Assembly (NCBI GenBank): GCA_047974165.1
Contig: JBKECB010000005.1
Location: 1 to 23,234 of the forward strand
Length of the DNA: 23,234 nucleotides
Source: Lactovum sp047974165
GTDB taxonomy: Bacteria > Bacillota > Bacilli > Lactobacillales > Streptococcaceae
Direction: 5' to 3'
The translations under genes and the position numbers were made by a program. How positions within the stretch are numbered: the first letter of the stretch is position 1; the number at the start of each line of letters is the position of its first letter. Below, piece after piece: positions 16,253-23,186 of the stretch. The notes under the pieces are model-generated. The model saw nothing but the letters and a program-made list of their open reading frames with translations. It was not told the DNA's origin and did not search any database.

Positions 16253-16754
16253 GCTTAGCCAATAAGTTTGTTTGTTCAAACTCTTCATCGGTAAGATGAT
16301 CAATTTCTAAAGATTCAATATAAAGTTTCAATTTATCAAAACTATCATAGTAAGCATACCTTCCTGATTGAAATTCTCCTTTTTGGATCATTTTCATACC
16401 TTTTTCAGTCATTTTTTCAACAAGATTATCAGTATGTTGTGCTGAAAATGCTAAATGATGAAAACCTTCCCCATTTTTTTCCAGACAATCTCTCCAAAAA
16501 CTTGGTTCATCTCCTACCGGAGTTATTAACTCAACTTGAAGATTATCTAATGCAAAACTAATTTGTTTTATTCTTGCAGGACAAGCTTCTCCGTTATAAG
16601 TCGCTTGTGTCACTTCATAAGGATTATTTAGATGTGCTTCTGGTACTTCCATATCAAGTAATTCTCCCCATTCTTTTGCCACAGCATCAATATCTTTAAC
16701 TAAAATACCTAACTGAATAATAAATTTTGTATTAAGTCTGCCTTTTTTTGCCAT
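16242..16754 (-). CDS. VOC-family (glyoxalase/epimerase fold) protein
   Basis: This 170-residue protein has two beta-alpha-beta-beta-beta modules of the vicinal oxygen chelate fold. Likely metal ligands in order are Gln14 (IIQLGILV), Glu75 (LQVELITP), His100 (GFHHLAF) and Glu147 (LYIESLE). That pattern is close to methylmalonyl-CoA epimerase-like VOC proteins, with Gln in the first position. Such enzymes act on enolisable intermediates: isomerisation, epimerisation or elimination next to a carbonyl. That would suit a 3-keto sugar made by one of the neighbouring oxidoreductases, but the substrate is not known. It starts one base after the UPF0303 stop and overlaps the HAD gene, so it is translated as part of a coupled block. 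Confidence 0.8.
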   Translation of the reverse strand: MAKKGRLNTKFIIQLGILVKDIDAVAKEWGELLDMEVPEAHLNNPYEVTQATYNGEACPARIKQISFALDNLQVELITPVGDEPSFWRDCLEKNGEGFHHLAFSAQHTDNLVEKMTEKGMKMIQKGEFQSGRYAYYDSFDKLKLYIESLEIDHLTDEEFEQTNLLAKHDD

Positions 16755-16755
16755 T

Positions 16756-17214
16756 TTATTTCTCGCTTTCTAAAATTTCTTCTAAAACTTCAATAATAAT
16801 TTGATGATCTTCCCAATGCTCTAAACCAGATACCGCAATAGCTCCTTTAACTTGATGATTTTCTATAATTGGAAAAGCTCCCCCTGCTGTACAATAATTA
16901 GGATTTTCTCTCCAATCTCGATAGTTATCATCAAACATCGTGTAAAGCGAGCTATGCCCGCTATCAATTACAGTTTTAGTTTTTCGTTCTAACCATTTAC
17001 TTTTAGATTTCCCATCCATTAAATAATAAAAAATTATTTCTTCTTTATAACTTATTTGAATACGAACAGCTTTTAAACCTTGCTTCTTTATTTTGTCTAA
17101 AATTTTATTTGCAATATCATAAGCAAGTGCATTAGAAAAATATTGAAATTGTAATTTTTTTTCTTGCTCAATTATCCTTTCTTTAGTTAAAAATATTTCT
17201 AAATCCTTTATCAT
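16756..17214 (-). CDS. UPF0303 / HbpS-GlcG-like protein
   Basis: This 152-residue cytosolic protein fits the UPF0303 family (YBR137W-like), related to the GlcG/HbpS fold sometimes named a heme-degrading domain. Diagnostic stretches are WLERK (74-78), HSSLY (87-91), GGAFPI (111-116) and GAIAVSGL with a following DHQ (124-138). The length is normal. There is no catalytic assignment I can defend; family members occur in sugar and diol catabolic clusters, and heme binding has been shown only for some HbpS relatives. ATG is preceded by GGAAG. It lies 32 bp after the oxidoreductase gene and one base before the VOC gene. Confidence 0.75.
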   Translation of the reverse strand: MIKDLEIFLTKERIIEQEKKLQFQYFSNALAYDIANKILDKIKKQGLKAVRIQISYKEEIIFYYLMDGKSKSKWLERKTKTVIDSGHSSLYTMFDDNYRDWRENPNYCTAGGAFPIIENHQVKGAIAVSGLEHWEDHQIIIEVLEEILESEK

Positions 17215-17246
17215 ATAACTTCCAATCTTTTTACTTTTATTTCTTC

Positions 17247-18224
17247 TTAACCCAATTTTATCCCTGCACTTTCAAGTGCTTTTTCTACGACTCCCATAAC
17301 TTTTTGACTATGTTCTAACTGCTTATCAACAAATGACATATCTTTTTTAGCAATAACTTGAGCAAATTTTTTAAACTCTTCATACATCCTATGAGAATGT
17401 ATTTTCTTATCATATTTTATTTCTTCTTGTTTATTCATAATAAGAGTAAAATAGTTAACAACATTTGTAGGGCCTTCTAAAATAATCGAACCTTTCGTCC
17501 CTTGAATTGTTGAACGAATAGGTGCAGTTGAATCTTTTGCACCAATACAAATCACTTTTGTATCTCCATAATTTAATACTAAAACCCCTGATGTATCAAT
17601 TCCTTTTTCAACATTTGCCAAATAATTAACTTCATCTGGACTTCCTAGCAATCCTACAACAAAGTGAATGTTATAGATATTAATATCCATCAAAGCTCCA
17701 CCAGCCATCTTAGGATTGAAGGCTGGGAGTACATTTCCTTCTTTAAAGGCATCATAACGTGAAGAATATTGAGAATAATTACAGTTAATGATTTTTATAT
17801 CACCTAGATTTTTAATCTGCTCTTTAATCTCATGATAATTACTTAAATATTGATTGGTAATTGCCTCCAACAATACCAATTCTTTTTCTTTTGCTAATGA
17901 TCGAAGGTCTTTCATTTCATCAAGTTTTGATGTAAATGGTTTCTCACAAATTACATGAAAATCCGACTCTAAAGCTTTCTTAGAAAAACTATAATGTAGG
18001 TGATTAGGAAGAGCAATATAAACTGTATCAATATCTGCTTCAGATAAGCATTTATCATAATCTGTAAATATATCTTCTATCTTATACTTTTCTTTAAGCT
18101 TTTTCATATTTTCTAAATCTGATTCAACTCCAGAAATAGCTTTTAACTCTATTTCTGGAATTTCTTTAATGAAGCTTAAGAAGTCATAAACAATCATTCC
18201 AGCTCCAATAATAGCTAATTTCAT
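17247..18224 (-). CDS. Gfo/Idh/MocA family oxidoreductase
   Basis: This 325-residue NAD(P)-dependent oxidoreductase has the Rossmann start MKLAIIGAGMI, the catalytic EKP (94-96 in ICEKPFTSK) and AGGALMDINIYNIHF, which carries the conserved Asp and a Tyr in place of the usual His, as seen in dimeric dihydrodiol dehydrogenase and glucose-fructose oxidoreductase relatives. It differs clearly from the second Gfo/Idh/MocA protein in the operon. It starts 46 bp after the PTS permease stop; the ribosome binding site is poor (AAAGGA lies far from the ATG). Its place directly after the permease suggests it acts early on the imported phosphorylated sugar. Substrate and direction are unknown. Confidence 0.85.
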   Translation of the reverse strand: MKLAIIGAGMIVYDFLSFIKEIPEIELKAISGVESDLENMKKLKEKYKIEDIFTDYDKCLSEADIDTVYIALPNHLHYSFSKKALESDFHVICEKPFTSKLDEMKDLRSLAKEKELVLLEAITNQYLSNYHEIKEQIKNLGDIKIINCNYSQYSSRYDAFKEGNVLPAFNPKMAGGALMDINIYNIHFVVGLLGSPDEVNYLANVEKGIDTSGVLVLNYGDTKVICIGAKDSTAPIRSTIQGTKGSIILEGPTNVVNYFTLIMNKQEEIKYDKKIHSHRMYEEFKKFAQVIAKKDMSFVDKQLEHSQKVMGVVEKALESAGIKLG

Positions 18225-18270
18225 AATTTAATTCTTTTAATCCTTTCTAGTAAAACATTATAGTTATTAT

Positions 18271-19566
18271 TTATTCAGTTACTAGTTCTTGACTTTGCTC
18301 TGCTTCGTATGCCATTTTATCAGCTACTTTAAAAAATGGGAAATAAATAACAAATGAAATGACTGTTCCTACAATTTGACAAAGGGCACCTTGCCAACCT
18401 GAAACTAAAAACCCAGAGATAATTGGTGGCGTTGTCCAAGGGATATTGACACCGTTGGGATAAGGTACAAGCCCAGTAGTCATTGCAACATAAGTCATGA
18501 TACAAATTACAATAGGAGCTAGAACAAATGGAATAAACATAATAGGGTTTAAAACGATAGGAATACCAAATGTAATGGTTTCATTTATTGTAAAAATACC
18601 TGGTATGGCTGATAACTTTCCTACAGCTTTAAATTGTGAGGATTTAGCAAAAAGTAAAAGACAAATAAGTAAGCCCCAAGTTGCTCCTGAACCACCAATT
18701 TTTACAAAATTACTATAAAATTGATAATTAACAATATTTGGAAGTACTTCTCCTGCAGCAAAAGCAGTGGCATTTTCAGCTGTTTGTGATAGCCAGATTG
18801 GCTGCATTACTGAGCCTACAATATTAGCTCCATGAATACCAAACATCCACAGTAAACTTTCAATAAGCAACACAAGAATCATTGCTGGTAACGTTCCTCC
18901 TAACAAGGTTAAAGGAGATTGTAAACTTCCAAAAATGAAAGCTTGAACTGAACCAAAGGGTGTCATTTCAAAAAGAAGTCTTGTCACTAAGAAAATTAAA
19001 ACAACTATAAAAATAGGAATTAATGAACTAAAGGATTTAGAAACATTAAGTGGGACTGTTTCTGGCATTTTTATTACCCAACCTTTAGTCTCTACAAAAC
19101 GTACAATTTCAATCGCCAAAATAGCTGTTATCATTGCAACAAATAAACCTTCTGCTCCTAAATTACTTGCTGGAATACCATTTCCTGACTCATCAGCAAA
19201 TGCTTTAAACGGTGTCAAAGTCAAAAAACCAGCTAATGCAGCGAATATCCCTGACATCCTATTCATTTTATAATGACCTGCTAAATCATCTGCCATCGCA
19301 ACAATTACATATAATGACCTCAAACTCAGAGAAATATCATTAGGACTAGTAAAGACCGTAATCCAGTTTTCACCAAATATCCCTGCCATAAAAGTATCAT
19401 ATCCTGTGATTGGTAAGTAGGCAAATAATAAGAAAACAGATCCAATAATTAACAGTGGCATTGCTGCCATAAATCCATTTTTTACTGCTGAAAGATAACG
19501 ATTTTGATCTAGTTTTATAGCGATTGGCGCCATCTTTGTTTCAAAAAATGTCATCAATTTATCCAT
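18271..19566 (-). CDS. celB: PTS lactose/cellobiose-type EIIC permease
   Basis: This is a membrane channel of the phosphotransferase system (lactose/N,N-diacetylchitobiose/cellobiose family), which imports a beta-linked disaccharide or glucoside while it is phosphorylated. About ten hydrophobic segments are visible. The family's functional His and Glu appear in FGIHGANIVGSV and INETITFGIPIVLNP, where the usual NEP reads NET. I start it at ATG 19564-19566 (MDKLMTFFETKMAP, 431 residues) because AAGGAG lies six bases upstream; an in-frame start 13 codons earlier gives a charged tail foreign to the family. No EIIA or EIIB gene is in the window, so it must borrow them from elsewhere. It is the first gene of the operon. 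The symbol is by family only. Confidence 0.9.
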   Translation of the reverse strand: MDKLMTFFETKMAPIAIKLDQNRYLSAVKNGFMAAMPLLIIGSVFLLFAYLPITGYDTFMAGIFGENWITVFTSPNDISLSLRSLYVIVAMADDLAGHYKMNRMSGIFAALAGFLTLTPFKAFADESGNGIPASNLGAEGLFVAMITAILAIEIVRFVETKGWVIKMPETVPLNVSKSFSSLIPIFIVVLIFLVTRLLFEMTPFGSVQAFIFGSLQSPLTLLGGTLPAMILVLLIESLLWMFGIHGANIVGSVMQPIWLSQTAENATAFAAGEVLPNIVNYQFYSNFVKIGGSGATWGLLICLLLFAKSSQFKAVGKLSAIPGIFTINETITFGIPIVLNPIMFIPFVLAPIVICIMTYVAMTTGLVPYPNGVNIPWTTPPIISGFLVSGWQGALCQIVGTVISFVIYFPFFKVADKMAYEAEQSQELVTE

Positions 19567-19572
19567 CATAAA

Positions 19573-19578
19573 CTCCTT
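19573..19578 (-). promoter_or_regulatory. ribosome binding site fixing the EIIC start
   Basis: AAGGAG six bases before the ATG at 19566. It lies inside the N-terminal extension of the longer reading frame, so the shorter start is preferred. Confidence 0.8.
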
Positions 19579-19600
19579 TTGCTCTTTAAGCTTTTTATTT

Positions 19601-19638
19601 ATCAATAAAAACGATATGTTATAATTATTTTTATTGAT
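19601..19638. promoter_or_regulatory. 11-bp inverted repeat around a divergent promoter region
   Basis: ATCAATAAAAA (19601-19611) and TTTTTATTGAT (19628-19638) are perfect inverted repeats with a 16-bp spacer. The spacer holds a plus-strand extended -10, TGTTATAAT (19617-19625), usable for the RpiR gene, with a weak TTTATC -35. A minus-strand promoter for the EIIC operon is not clear. The site is a candidate operator. Confidence 0.5.
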
Positions 19639-19668
19639 ACTTTTATTTTAAAAGATTAGCCAATATAA

Positions 19669-19683
19669 AGAAAGGGCTTTCAT
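19669..19683 (-). promoter_or_regulatory. candidate cre (CcpA) site
   Basis: Minus-strand ATGAAAGCCCTTTCT matches the cre consensus WTGNAANCGNWNNCW except that the central CG is CC. It lies about 100 bp upstream of the EIIC start, between the divergent genes. The central mismatch makes it uncertain. Confidence 0.35.
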
Positions 19684-19729
19684 TATTTTAGAATATGATG
19701 TTTTATTAAAATTAAAAAAAGGAGTTAAC

Positions 19730-19748
19730 CTTAAACATTATGTTTAAG
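19730..19748. promoter_or_regulatory. perfect 19-bp palindrome, candidate RpiR operator
   Basis: CTTAAACAT, central T, ATGTTTAAG is a perfect palindrome ending 31 bases before the RpiR start codon at 19780. Position and symmetry suit an autoregulatory operator. It lacks a following T-run, so it is not a terminator. Confidence 0.55.
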
Positions 19749-19779
19749 ATCAAAGATTAAAAATTGGATAGGAGAAAAA

Positions 19780-20637
19780 ATGAATTTACTTCAGGCACTT
19801 AGTGAAAAAAAGAATTTTACAGAAACTGAAAGAATAATTACAGACTATATCTTAGCACATAAAGAAAATATCCCTACGACTTATATACAAGATTTATCTA
19901 AACAAACATTTTGCTCACACTCGGCAGTTATACGCTTATGTAAAAAGCTTGGTTTTAATGGTTATCGTGACTTTAAAATAGCACTTATCAAAGAAATTGA
20001 ATTTCTCTTACACCATTCTTCTAAAGTAGATGCTAATCTACCTTTTGAAGACGATGACAGTCCCGAGATACTCGCTAAAAAAATTGCTGATTTAAGTACT
20101 CGTACAATTAAAAATACATTCCGTATGTTAAATTATAAAAACCTTAATGGAGCTACAAAATTAATTGCAGAGGCAGATCGTATTTTTCTATTTGCTGTTG
20201 GTGATTCTCAGATACGTGCCAGGAGTTTTCAAAATAAGTTTAATAAAATCAATAAATATCTAATCATTGCAAATGAATATGGAGAAGAAGATTGGGCTAT
20301 GGTTAATATTAAAGTAAGTGATGTTGTTATTTTTATTAGTTATAGCGGTATTACACCACAGGAAAAATTACTTCACTATTTTAAAAAAAATAAAATTCCT
20401 AGTATTTCTATTACTGGTAATCCACATTCTCAACTTGCTTTAAAATCAACTATTTCTCTTTTAGTTCCTCAAGAAGAATATGATTTTTTTAAAGTAGCTA
20501 CTTTTGCTTCACAAGTATCCATTGAATACGTCTTAGATCTTTTATTTTCCTTACTTTATCAGAAAAGTTATACAAAATTTTTAGGAAAACTACATAAAAA
20601 TCAGCAATTTTTATCTTCTAAAAAGATAGAAAAATAA
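19780..20637 (+). CDS. MurR/RpiR-family transcriptional regulator
   Basis: This 285-residue sugar-responsive regulator has an N-terminal HTH_6 domain (about 1-77; recognition region CSHSAVIRLCKKLGFNGYRDFK) and a C-terminal SIS domain (about 125-250; FLFAVGDSQIRARSF and DVVIFISYSGITPQEK) that binds phosphosugars. The length is typical. ATG is six bases after AGGAG. It is divergent from the EIIC operon, so it most likely controls that operon and itself; the sugar phosphate ligand would be the pathway intermediate. Its stop codon is one base from the stop of the second RpiR gene on the other strand, with no terminator between. Confidence 0.92.
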   Translation: MNLLQALSEKKNFTETERIITDYILAHKENIPTTYIQDLSKQTFCSHSAVIRLCKKLGFNGYRDFKIALIKEIEFLLHHSSKVDANLPFEDDDSPEILAKKIADLSTRTIKNTFRMLNYKNLNGATKLIAEADRIFLFAVGDSQIRARSFQNKFNKINKYLIIANEYGEEDWAMVNIKVSDVVIFISYSGITPQEKLLHYFKKNKIPSISITGNPHSQLALKSTISLLVPQEEYDFFKVATFASQVSIEYVLDLLFSLLYQKSYTKFLGKLHKNQQFLSSKKIEK

Positions 20638-20638
20638 G

Positions 20639-21514
20639 CTACTCCTCTTTTATAATTCCAATACTTGCTTGTCTATGGTCTGTGTATTTTGAGATATTGA
20701 CTAAGTGCTGATAGTTTTCTTCATAATGGAGGGAAAAAACCGAAGCATACAAAATATTTAAGAGGTGATTGATTGAGCTCATAGCAGAAAAGTTGCCTAT
20801 CTTAGAATAAAGTTTTTCACGAGTAGTGATATGAAGAACATAATCTGCTAATTTTGATAATGAATTATCACCAATACTTGTCAATAATAAAATAGGAACT
20901 TGCTTTTTCTTTAAAAATTTCATTAATTTCTCTATTGTTTCAGATTCACCACTGTAGCTGATAATCATCGCACAAGCATTTTCTCGAATAACTGCCGCAT
21001 CAAAAAAGTGATCACCAGCAAGAACACTAGCCGAACTATATTGTCCAATCCGATTCATTCTTAAACAAAACTCTTGAGCAACAATCCCATTATGATGATG
21101 GGTAAAAATTTTTATTTCTGATGATTGATCAATGAGATGTGAAACTTTTTCTAAAATATCTTGCTCAATCATTGACAGGGTATCTTCAATTGTTTCAGTT
21201 GTTAATCGGCTCATTTTTCTTGCAATCGTCATTAAACTATCTTGACTATTAAAAGGGTGATTGGCATTAATATTGTGGAATCCTTCATCTATATATTTTA
21301 TTTCTTTTAAGTAAGCTTCTTTTAGCTCATTCCAGCCTTTAAAATCTAATTTTTTAGCGACACGAATAAAAGTAGAGGGATAAGTAAAACATTCTTTTGC
21401 TGCTTCTCTCAGTGTTATTTTTTTTAGTTGTGATAAATGAGTCTCCAAATAATTAACAACGATTTGTTCTGTTGATGTAAATGACGTTTTTTTTATCTTT
21501 TCTTGAATTAACAT
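20639..21514 (-). CDS. MurR/RpiR-family transcriptional regulator (second)
   Basis: This 291-residue regulator has the same architecture as its convergent neighbour: HTH_6 (about 1-77; YPSTFIRVAKKLDFKGWNELKEAYLK) and SIS (about 125-250; IKIFTHHHNGIVAQEFCLRMNRIG and ACAMIISYSGESETIEK). Sequence similarity between the two is only family-level, so they are not a recent duplication. ATG (21512-21514) has AAGGG about ten bases upstream. It is divergent from the GH4 glycosidase gene and probably controls it through the AAACA-N-TGTTT sites in the 152-bp gap. Activator or repressor action cannot be told from sequence. Confidence 0.92.
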   Translation of the reverse strand: MLIQEKIKKTSFTSTEQIVVNYLETHLSQLKKITLREAAKECFTYPSTFIRVAKKLDFKGWNELKEAYLKEIKYIDEGFHNINANHPFNSQDSLMTIARKMSRLTTETIEDTLSMIEQDILEKVSHLIDQSSEIKIFTHHHNGIVAQEFCLRMNRIGQYSSASVLAGDHFFDAAVIRENACAMIISYSGESETIEKLMKFLKKKQVPILLLTSIGDNSLSKLADYVLHITTREKLYSKIGNFSAMSSINHLLNILYASVFSLHYEENYQHLVNISKYTDHRQASIGIIKEE

Positions 21515-21534
21515 TTTCTCATCCCTTCTCTTTG

Positions 21535-21545
21535 AAACAGTGTTT
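21535..21545. promoter_or_regulatory. AAACA-N-TGTTT palindrome
   Basis: AAACAGTGTTT is a perfect palindrome around a central G, 20 bases upstream of the second RpiR gene. It is a candidate operator shared by the RpiR/GH4 divergent pair. Confidence 0.4.
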
Positions 21546-21578
21546 TTATTTTTTTACTTAAAAAAGTCAGTTTTATAG

Positions 21579-21591
21579 AACATTGTTTAAG
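21579..21591. promoter_or_regulatory. second AACA-N-TGTT site
   Basis: AACATTGTTTAAG carries AACA-T-TGTT and continues into TGTTTAAG, the same half-site as in the palindrome at 19730-19748. Its centre is about 43 bp, close to four helical turns, from the site at 21535-21545. Confidence 0.4.
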
Positions 21592-21628
21592 AATACAAAA
21601 ATCCTTACACAAAGGTCTTTTCATTTAT

Positions 21629-21634
21629 TATAAT
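21629..21634 (+). promoter_or_regulatory. probable -10 element of the GH4 gene
   Basis: A consensus TATAAT lies 32 bases before the GH4 ATG, but no good -35 is found at 16-18 bp, which would suit an activator-dependent promoter. Calling it rests on position only. Confidence 0.4.
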
Positions 21635-21666
21635 TATATCATCATAAAATAAAAGGAGGCATTATT

Positions 21667-23052
21667 ATGACAAAAAAAGCAGTAAAAATTGCAACAATTG
21701 GTGGTGGCAGTAGTTATACCCCTGAGCTAATGGAAGGCTTTATCAAACGATATGAAGAATTACCCATCCGTGAAATTTGGTTAGTCGATATTGAAGTGGG
21801 AAAAGAAAAGCTGGAGATTGTCGGAGCAATGGCTCAGCGCATGTGGGATGCTTCTCCTTACGATGTAAAGGTTCACTTAACACTTGATCGTGAAGAAGCT
21901 TTAAAAGATGCTGATTTTGTAACTACTCAATTTCGTGTTGGTCTTTTAGAAGCACGTGTCAAAGATGAGCGTATCCCTTCTTACTACGGGATGCTTGGTC
22001 AAGAAACTAATGGTGCTGGTGGGATGCTAAAAGCTTTCCGTACAATCCCTGTTATCTTAAGTATTGTTGAGGATATGAAACGTCTTTGTCCTGAAGCCTG
22101 GTTAATTAACTTCACAAATCCAGCTGGTATGGTAACAGAGGCAATTATTCGTTATGGAAAATGGGAAAAGGTTATGGGGCTTTGTAATGTACCTGTCGGA
22201 GCCATGATGGCTGAACCTGCAACTATAGATAAAACACTTGATCAACTCGTTTATAAGTTTGCTGGGCTCAACCACTTTCACTGGCATAAAGTTTATGACG
22301 AAGAAGGCAATGAAGTTACAATGGATTTAATCGATCAAATGTTTGAAGGAAAAGATTCAGGGCTACCTGCTAACATCCATGAAATGAATTTCTTTAAAGA
22401 GCAACTTGAAGAAATGAAAATGATTCCATGTGGCTACCACCGTTACTATTATCGACAAGAAGAAATGCTTGAACATTCTTTGGAGGAATATAAGACCATT
22501 GGCACACGCGCGCAACAAGTAAAGCAAACAGAAACAGAACTCTTTGAGTTATATAAAGATCCAAATCTTGATCATAAGCCTGAACAATTGGCAAAACGTG
22601 GGGGCGCTCATTATTCAGATGCTGCTTGTGAAACCATCGCTTCCATTTATGCTAATAAAAATACTCATATTGTAGTTTCTACTAAAAATAACGGAGCTGT
22701 ACCAGACCTTCCCGCTGACTGTGTTGTTGAAGTCAGTGCTTATGTTGGAGCAGCTGGTGCTTTAGCTATTTCATACGGGTCACTTCCTACTGCTGAGCGT
22801 GGCTGGCTACGTCTGATGAAAGATATGGAACTTGCAACGATTGAAGCAGCTGTCACTGGAAATTATGGAAAAGCTTTACAAGCTTTCATTATCAATCCTA
22901 TGGTTACATCTGGAGAAAAAGGAAAGCGTGTTCTTGATGAACTTCTCATCGCTCATAAAGACTACTTGCCACAATTTGCAGAAAAAATTGCTGAACTTGA
23001 AGCTCAAGGTATTACAGTAATGGATGAAGTTGTCAAAGACATGATTAAATAA
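21667..23052 (+). CDS. celF: GH4 6-phospho-beta-glucosidase (NAD- and metal-dependent)
   Basis: This cytosolic glycosidase of family 4 cleaves a phosphorylated glycoside by transient NAD+-dependent oxidation at C3, elimination and re-reduction. The 461-residue protein starts with the NAD-binding KIATIGGGSSYTPEL (7-21). Metal ligands are Cys173 in GLCNVPVG and His203 in GLNHFHWH; TNPAG (150-154) is the family's sugar-binding stretch. The sequence is of the LicH/ChbF (CelF) 6-phospho-beta-glucosidase type rather than the alpha-glucosidase type, as the SSYTPEL and CNVP blocks suggest. ATG is seven bases after AGGAGG. It is divergent from the second RpiR regulator and ends before a large perfect hairpin. 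The symbol is by family. Confidence 0.9.
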   Translation: MTKKAVKIATIGGGSSYTPELMEGFIKRYEELPIREIWLVDIEVGKEKLEIVGAMAQRMWDASPYDVKVHLTLDREEALKDADFVTTQFRVGLLEARVKDERIPSYYGMLGQETNGAGGMLKAFRTIPVILSIVEDMKRLCPEAWLINFTNPAGMVTEAIIRYGKWEKVMGLCNVPVGAMMAEPATIDKTLDQLVYKFAGLNHFHWHKVYDEEGNEVTMDLIDQMFEGKDSGLPANIHEMNFFKEQLEEMKMIPCGYHRYYYRQEEMLEHSLEEYKTIGTRAQQVKQTETELFELYKDPNLDHKPEQLAKRGGAHYSDAACETIASIYANKNTHIVVSTKNNGAVPDLPADCVVEVSAYVGAAGALAISYGSLPTAERGWLRLMKDMELATIEAAVTGNYGKALQAFIINPMVTSGEKGKRVLDELLIAHKDYLPQFAEKIAELEAQGITVMDEVVKDMIK

Positions 23053-23121
23053 AAATTAAAACTCTCTATAAAATTTAAACTCCTCCCCATTATTTGGACT
23101 AACAAATCCAACTAAAGAGTG

Positions 23122-23147
23122 TGTCCGATAAGGACAACAACTTGTCC
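23122..23147 (+). repeat. overlapping, mutually exclusive hairpins
   Basis: TGTCC can pair with GGACA (loop GATAA), and the same GGACAA can instead pair with a following TTGTCC (loop CAAC). The pairings exclude each other. It lies between the GH4 stop and the terminator, and could be a switch-like RNA element, a mobile-element end, or chance. Confidence 0.4.
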
Positions 23148-23151
23148 ATTT

Positions 23152-23186
23152 AATTGGCAGATAAAATTTTATCTGCCAATTTTTTA
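23152..23186 (+). terminator. GH4 gene terminator
   Basis: AATTGGCAGATAAAA and its exact reverse complement form a perfect 30-bp palindrome (23152-23181), followed on the plus strand by a T-run to 23186. It is about 100 bases after the GH4 stop. On the minus strand no T-run follows, so it acts mainly on plus-strand transcripts. Confidence 0.88.

Noticed and set aside
16253..16303. Longer HAD phosphatase with a 17-residue N-terminal extension
   Set aside because: The extension lies inside the VOC gene in another frame, and the catalytic DxDGT motif is at the usual distance from the downstream ATG.
12747..19605. Recent horizontal transfer of the sugar operon as a genomic island
   Set aside because: No flanking repeats, integrase, tRNA or insertion sequence were seen, and composition looks similar to the neighbours by eye; unsupported.
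19740..19760. Six-codon open reading frame (MFKIKD) after an AAAGGAG in the RpiR leader, like a leader peptide
   Set aside because: The spacing of 15 bases from the ribosome binding site to ATG is too long, and the ATG is part of the palindrome, so the match is probably incidental.
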